Assembly (NCBI GenBank): GCA_022706865.1
Contig: JAKJBT010000066.1
Span: 1 to 9,296 of the forward strand
Source: Bacillota bacterium
GTDB lineage: Bacteria; Bacillota_A; Clostridia; Lutisporales; Lutisporaceae
Direction of reading: 5' to 3'
DNA length: 9,296 nucleotides
The notes under the pieces are model-generated. The model was not told the origin of the DNA, did not search any database, and saw only the letters and a list, made by a program, of their open reading frames with translations. Both the position numbers and the translations under genes were made by a program. Positions 5,722 through 9,296 of this stretch are shown in pieces; the first letter of the stretch is position 1, and each line of letters starts with the position of its first letter.

Positions 5722-6807
5722 ATGAGCTATACAATAACAAGCAAGCAGCTTATTTTCACACTTATAAGCTGTATGCTGGGGGCGGGGATTCTAAGCCTCC
5801 CCAGGGTCACGGCAGAGGCGGTGGGGCAGGACGCGTGGCTGGCAGTAATTTTGGGGGGAATTATCCCATTTGTGTCTATCTGGCTTTCAAACAAAGTGGT
5901 AAGCAGACATCCGGGCTTATCCTTCGTTGCACTTACAGAGATGCTTGCGGGAAAATGGGCAGGAAAAATTCTGTCAGCAGTATTTGTCATATATTCCATA
6001 ATAGCTTCGGCAGCAATACTAAGGGTGTTTACTGAAGTAATCACAATGTTTCTGCTGCCGAAAACCCCGATTCTTCTCAAGATAATGCTCGGGCTTGCTG
6101 TAAGCGCTTATATGGCAGGCTCAGGAATAAAGGTTCTTGGAAGATTGAATGAGTTTCTTTTTTATGTTTTGCTTCCGCCGCTTTTTTTATCAATACCATC
6201 GGTAATAAAATTTGCGGATATTCATTATCTTATGCCGGTGCTGAATAACAGTCTTGGTGATTATTCCAAGGCAGCTTTAACTACGGGCTTTGCTTATTCA
6301 GGCTTCGAGACTATTATTGTATTTGCTCCTTATGTATTGAAAAAGAAGGAGACCCTGAAGGCAGCCGTGCTGGCACTCATAATAACAGCACTGATATACT
6401 TGTACACGGTGATAACTACTGTAACGGTATTCGGGGCGGAACTTACCCAAATGTTCACATGGCCTACTTTGAGGCTTCTTTCTGTTACTGAAATTCCCGT
6501 GCTGGAAAGGATAGAGTTCATTGCAATAATAGCATGGATAGGAGTGGCCATAAGGCCGGTCAGCAATCAATACTTCTGTGCCGGCCTTATTATAAAGGAT
6601 GTATTTGGCATGAAATCCCTGAGTAAGGTTGTGATACTGCTATATCCTATTATTGCTGCAATTGCATGGTATCCCAAAAATATAGGCATTGCATTCCGCC
6701 TATCGGATTTTGTCGGTATGTATTCGCTGATACTGGGAACTGCACTGCCGCTGCTTTTACTGGGGCTTTCGATTATCCGGGGCAAGGGGAGGGCAAGAGA
6801 TGAATAA
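5722..6807 (+). CDS. gerB: Spore germination permease GerB (receptor B subunit)
   Basis: This is the B subunit of the germinant receptor, a member of the APC transporter superfamily thought to hold the germinant-binding pocket. From the ATG at 5722 it has 361 residues and about ten hydrophobic helices. Visible family features are ITSKQLIFTLISCMLGAGILSLPR at the N-terminus (unwound first helix around GAG), FAYSGFETIIVFAPYV near 200-215 and the ERIEF segment near 282-286 (family 'ER-E'). The start is uncertain: GTG codons at 5701 and 5710 are in frame and would overlap gerA. I chose ATG 5722 because it is one base after the gerA stop (TGAAATG, suited to coupled translation) and puts the conserved I-x-x-x-Q at the usual distance. 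None of the three has a strong Shine-Dalgarno site. Confidence 0.9.
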   Translation: MSYTITSKQLIFTLISCMLGAGILSLPRVTAEAVGQDAWLAVILGGIIPFVSIWLSNKVVSRHPGLSFVALTEMLAGKWAGKILSAVFVIYSIIASAAILRVFTEVITMFLLPKTPILLKIMLGLAVSAYMAGSGIKVLGRLNEFLFYVLLPPLFLSIPSVIKFADIHYLMPVLNNSLGDYSKAALTTGFAYSGFETIIVFAPYVLKKKETLKAAVLALIITALIYLYTVITTVTVFGAELTQMFTWPTLRLLSVTEIPVLERIEFIAIIAWIGVAIRPVSNQYFCAGLIIKDVFGMKSLSKVVILLYPIIAAIAWYPKNIGIAFRLSDFVGMYSLILGTALPLLLLGLSIIRGKGRARDE

Positions 6808-7936
6808 AATACATAAATATATTTTGTTGTCCGCAGTCATAATTATCAATGCCTTATCCTTATCGGGATGTTGGGATGAAAGGGAGTTGGATGAGCTGGC
6901 AGTTCCTTTTATAAGAGGTTATGACTACGCCAATGAAGAGGAAAAGATGCAGCCTGATGATAAATACCTTATAAGTGCAGGGTTTCCGGTTTTCTACGAG
7001 GATACGGCGGAAAAGTACCATGTTGATATAACTTCCGGTTCTCTGGACGGAGAGGGGATAAACAATAGAAACACACACTTCGGTGAGCAGATCATACAGG
7101 GACAGCTTCAGATAGTTATGCTGGGGGAAGAGCTTATCAGAAATGAGAACATTATGGAACTGACTGATATTTTATCAAGAAATCCTGTGGTAAAAGGAGC
7201 TATTCAAATGGCAGTATCAGCGGGAAGGGCTGCAGACATGCTGAAAGCACCTGTGAAGCACTATCCAAATCCGGGTATATATTTACAGGTGCTTTTAGAA
7301 AATATAAGGAGGACTAATTTTCTCCCCACCTCCTCGCTGTTTGAAATTAACAGGCATATTGTTTCAAACCATACGGCTCCATTGCTGCCCTACATCGTGC
7401 ATAAGGAGGGAAATATAATGTTTGCAGGCTCATGCCTTCTGCATGACGGAAAAAGCATGGTGCATTTAAACATGGAAGAAACCGAGATTGCTGTACTGCT
7501 GAGGGGAATCCGGGGCAGAGGAATGATTACCTTTGATGTTATGGAGGATAATAAAGTCATAGACCAGGTAACCTTTGAAGGCAAGAATAGGCGTAAGATT
7601 AAAGTAAAAAAAGAAGGAGACAGATATATATTCAACATATTGATAAAGATATCGGGAAGGTTATTTGAGCGTAAGAAGAATGAGCCTGTTATTGACAATA
7701 AGGATTTTGTCAAGCTCAGTCAGAAATCCCTGGAGGACTTAATCAGGAAAAGGGCGGAGGATTTTGTTGCCAAGGTGCAGAAGGAGTACGGCTTCGACGC
7801 GCTGGAATTGGGGATGGAGATAAAGGCACATTCCAGGGAAAAGATGGCTGAAGAGGATATTGACAGAATCATTCAGGATTCGGAGATCAATGTTGAGGTT
7901 AAGGTTCAGATAGAAAATGCCGGAGGTAAAATATGA
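6800..7936 (+). CDS. gerC: Germination lipoprotein GerC (Ger(x)C family receptor C subunit)
   Basis: This is the C subunit of the receptor, a lipoprotein on the outer face of the spore inner membrane, 378 residues. A hydrophobic signal segment (residues 7-20) ends in the lipobox LSGC with the lipidated Cys at 24, followed by WDERELDEL, the typical start of mature Ger(x)C proteins. Downstream features also fit: a GEQIIQGQLQIVMLGEEL block, DILSRNPVVKGAIQMAVSAGRAADML, and a C-terminal domain ending in KVQIENAGGKI. The ATG at 6800 follows GGGGAGGG by a normal distance, and the gene overlaps the end of gerB by 8 bases, implying coupled translation. Length is normal and no break is seen. No clear terminator follows, so read-through into the metal transporter gene is possible. 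Confidence 0.95.
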   Translation: MNKIHKYILLSAVIIINALSLSGCWDERELDELAVPFIRGYDYANEEEKMQPDDKYLISAGFPVFYEDTAEKYHVDITSGSLDGEGINNRNTHFGEQIIQGQLQIVMLGEELIRNENIMELTDILSRNPVVKGAIQMAVSAGRAADMLKAPVKHYPNPGIYLQVLLENIRRTNFLPTSSLFEINRHIVSNHTAPLLPYIVHKEGNIMFAGSCLLHDGKSMVHLNMEETEIAVLLRGIRGRGMITFDVMEDNKVIDQVTFEGKNRRKIKVKKEGDRYIFNILIKISGRLFERKKNEPVIDNKDFVKLSQKSLEDLIRKRAEDFVAKVQKEYGFDALELGMEIKAHSREKMAEEDIDRIIQDSEINVEVKVQIENAGGKI

Positions 7937-7951
7937 CGATGTATTTTCCTT

Positions 7952-7980
7952 TTGATATTATTCTGCTATAGCCGTATAAT
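7952..7980 (+). promoter_or_regulatory. Sigma-A-type promoter of the CDF transporter gene
   Basis: TTGATA (7952-7957), a 17-base spacer and a perfect TATAAT (7975-7980) give 11 of 12 consensus matches (the -35 differs from TTGACA at one base). Transcription should begin near 7987, about 44 bases before the TTG start. The gene can therefore be expressed in growing cells separately from the ger operon. Confidence 0.75.
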
Positions 7981-8003
7981 ATATTAGGTATGGATACTAT
8001 AGC
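7965..8003. repeat. CTATAGC repeat pair flanking the CDF -10 box
   Basis: GCTATAGC (7965-7972, an 8-bp palindrome) and CTATAGC (7997-8003) lie about 32 bases centre to centre, roughly three helical turns. One is in the promoter spacer and one just after the predicted transcript start. Because CTATAG is itself palindromic, the pair is both a direct and an inverted repeat. The placement suits an operator pair; no regulator is identified. Confidence 0.4.
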
Positions 8004-8019
8004 ATTATATAGAGAATCC

Positions 8020-8025
8020 GGGGTG
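8020..8025 (+). promoter_or_regulatory. Ribosome binding site supporting a TTG start
   Basis: GGGGTG lies 5 bases before the TTG at 8031. No ATG or GTG occurs in frame before the first membrane helix except at Met51, which would delete helix 1. TTG is therefore the likely start. Confidence 0.6.
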
Positions 8026-8030
8026 TTATT

Positions 8031-9218
8031 TTGCTTACAGATATTTTAATTAAGACATTTATAAAGGATAAAGATAATATCAGGGATAAAAACGTCAGGC
8101 AAAAATACGGCTACCTGGGAGGTTTCGTAGGTATTGCATGCAATGTGGCGCTTTCAGGGGTAAAGATTGCAATAGGCCTTATGGTAAACAGCATCGCGAT
8201 TACCGCTGATGCGGTAAACAATCTTTCCGATGCCGCATCTTCCATAATTACTGTGATTGGGTTTAAGATAACCAACAAGCCTGCCGACCGGGAGCATCCC
8301 TTCGGCCATGGGAGGATAGAGTACATATCTGCTATGGTTGTATCCTTCATGGTTATACTTGTGGGCTTTGAGTTTCTGAAAAGCTCCTTTGAAAGGGTAA
8401 GGAATCCCGAGGCAGTCAAGTTTGATATAATACCTTTTTCAGTATTGCTGATATCCATAGGTGTTAAAGTCTGGCTGAGCAGGTTCTATAAAAGGATAGG
8501 CCGGAAAATAGGCAGCAAAACTATGGAAGCTTCTGCTGCCGACAGCCTGAGCGATGTAATTACCACATCGGTAGTTGCCATGTCGCTGCTTGCTTCCCTT
8601 TGGACAGCTTTTCCCGCAGACGGATATGTGGGGCTTTTGGTATCCGCATTGATAATTTATTCCGGAATATCTCTTACAAAAGACACTTTGAACCCGCTGC
8701 TGGGGGAAGCTCCTGAGCCGGAGTTCATAAGGTCGATAACCGAAAAGGTCCTGAGCTATGACGGCATCATTGGCATACACGATATGATAGTCCACAATTA
8801 CGGCCCAGGAAGGTGCGTAGTCTCACTGCACGCTGAGATTCCTGCGAATATGGATATAATGAAGGCACACGATGTAATTGACCTGGCGGAGCAGGAAATT
8901 TCTAAGGAAATGGATATACACATGGTGATCCACATGGATCCCATAAATACTGATGATAAAGTGGTGCAGGAGACTCAGAATAAGATTACCGAGCTTATAA
9001 GCGAAATGCATGAAGAGCTGACGATACATGATTTCAGGATAGTCGGAGGAGAGGAGCATAAGAACCTCATATTTGACCTGGTGGTGCCCTTTGAATATGA
9101 CGAAAAAATGGCAAAGGACCTTTCCAATGAAGTCGCCCGGGAAATAAAAACGAAATATCCTGAATGCGATGCTATCATATATATTGACAGGGCATATTCT
9201 GTTCTGGATAAATTGTAA
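8031..9218 (+). CDS. Cation diffusion facilitator family metal exporter, Mn-type signature
   Basis: This is a 395-residue CDF transporter that exports divalent metal in exchange for protons. Six helices span about residues 30-220. The transport site is read as N63 and D67 in helix 2 (TADAVNNLSD) with D171 and D175 in helix 5 (AADSLSD). This Asn-Asp/Asp-Asp set is, as I recall, that of manganese exporters of the MntE kind, whereas zinc CDFs usually have His-Asp/His-Asp. The HPFGHGRIEY loop (89-98) is standard. The usual cytoplasmic dimer domain follows (about 225-305, with H250, H267 and H301). A further 90 residues (306-395) form an extra domain absent from the roughly 300-residue classical members; long forms are familiar in clostridia. 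The start is TTG. Metal choice is inferred from four residues only; iron or others remain possible. Confidence 0.9.
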   Translation: MLTDILIKTFIKDKDNIRDKNVRQKYGYLGGFVGIACNVALSGVKIAIGLMVNSIAITADAVNNLSDAASSIITVIGFKITNKPADREHPFGHGRIEYISAMVVSFMVILVGFEFLKSSFERVRNPEAVKFDIIPFSVLLISIGVKVWLSRFYKRIGRKIGSKTMEASAADSLSDVITTSVVAMSLLASLWTAFPADGYVGLLVSALIIYSGISLTKDTLNPLLGEAPEPEFIRSITEKVLSYDGIIGIHDMIVHNYGPGRCVVSLHAEIPANMDIMKAHDVIDLAEQEISKEMDIHMVIHMDPINTDDKVVQETQNKITELISEMHEELTIHDFRIVGGEEHKNLIFDLVVPFEYDEKMAKDLSNEVAREIKTKYPECDAIIYIDRAYSVLDKL

Positions 9219-9245
9219 GCAGGCGGATGTTTCAGGCCGGCGCAA

Positions 9246-9269
9246 TATTGATAAACAGGTATTGATAAA
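9246..9269. repeat. Tandem TATTGATAAA pair at the right edge
   Basis: TATTGATAAA occurs at 9246-9255 and again at 9260-9269, a 14-base period. Each copy contains TTGATA, a fair -35 word, but I find no matching -10 box before the window ends. It may belong to the control region of the next gene. Confidence 0.3.
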
Positions 9270-9296
9270 TATCAGTGAATAGGGCAAAATAGCAAT

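Noticed and set aside
6298..6570. Minus-strand frames opposite gerB (90 and 78 codons), one rich in Tyr and Cys
   Set aside because: They are antisense shadows of the conserved gerB reading frame with no start signals, and their composition reflects codons of a membrane protein read backward.
7937..8030. Terminator after gerC
   Set aside because: The interval has AT-rich repeats but no GC stem followed by a T-run on the plus strand; I could not support one.
8439..9287. Minus-strand frames of 118 and 154 codons opposite the CDF gene
   Set aside because: They lie opposite well-conserved CDF coding sequence, have no ribosome sites and no recognisable domains.

Overview
The window looks like chromosomal DNA of an anaerobic endospore-forming Firmicute of the class Clostridia. 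It carries a complete spore germinant-receptor operon, many A/G-rich Shine-Dalgarno sites, GTG and TTG starts, AT-rich sigma-A-type promoters, and clostridial-looking versions of an FMN alpha-hydroxy-acid oxidase-like enzyme and a long cation diffusion facilitator. I cannot fix the genus. I see no phage genes, insertion sequences, CRISPR array, tRNA or rRNA. Most of the window is ordinary core or accessory chromosome.

Layout. (1) Positions 2-937 (+): 3' part of an FMN-dependent alpha-hydroxy-acid oxidizing protein, open at the left edge, followed by a clear rho-independent terminator. (2) 1097-1984 (+): a UbiA-superfamily membrane prenyltransferase resembling decaprenyl-phosphate phosphoribosyltransferase. 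(3) 1985-3334 (-): a GT39/ArnT-like membrane glycosyltransferase that meets the previous gene tail to tail with no base between them. (4) About 3335-3643: a roughly 300-base divergent control region. It holds a near-consensus promoter for the next gene, a perfect 16-bp palindrome over the predicted start of transcription of the glycosyltransferase, and further inverted repeats. (5) 3644-4021 (+): a short YtrA-type GntR regulator with its own terminator. (6) 4128-7936 (+): a gerA-gerB-gerC germinant receptor operon with overlapping or touching genes, preceded by a candidate forespore-type promoter. (7) 8031-9218 (+): a CDF metal exporter with an Asn-Asp/Asp-Asp metal site (Mn-type), a second C-terminal domain and its own sigma-A-type promoter.

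How the genes may work together. GerA, GerB and GerC form one inner-membrane receptor that starts spore germination in response to a small-molecule germinant. The UbiA-like and GT39-like proteins both belong to families that work with polyprenyl phosphates, so they may serve one cell-envelope glycosylation route, although they are transcribed toward each other. The GntR protein lacks the ABC-transporter genes that usually accompany YtrA-type regulators. The nearest candidate targets are its own promoter and the divergent glycosyltransferase, whose control regions share an 8-bp word. That shared element is the most testable new observation here.
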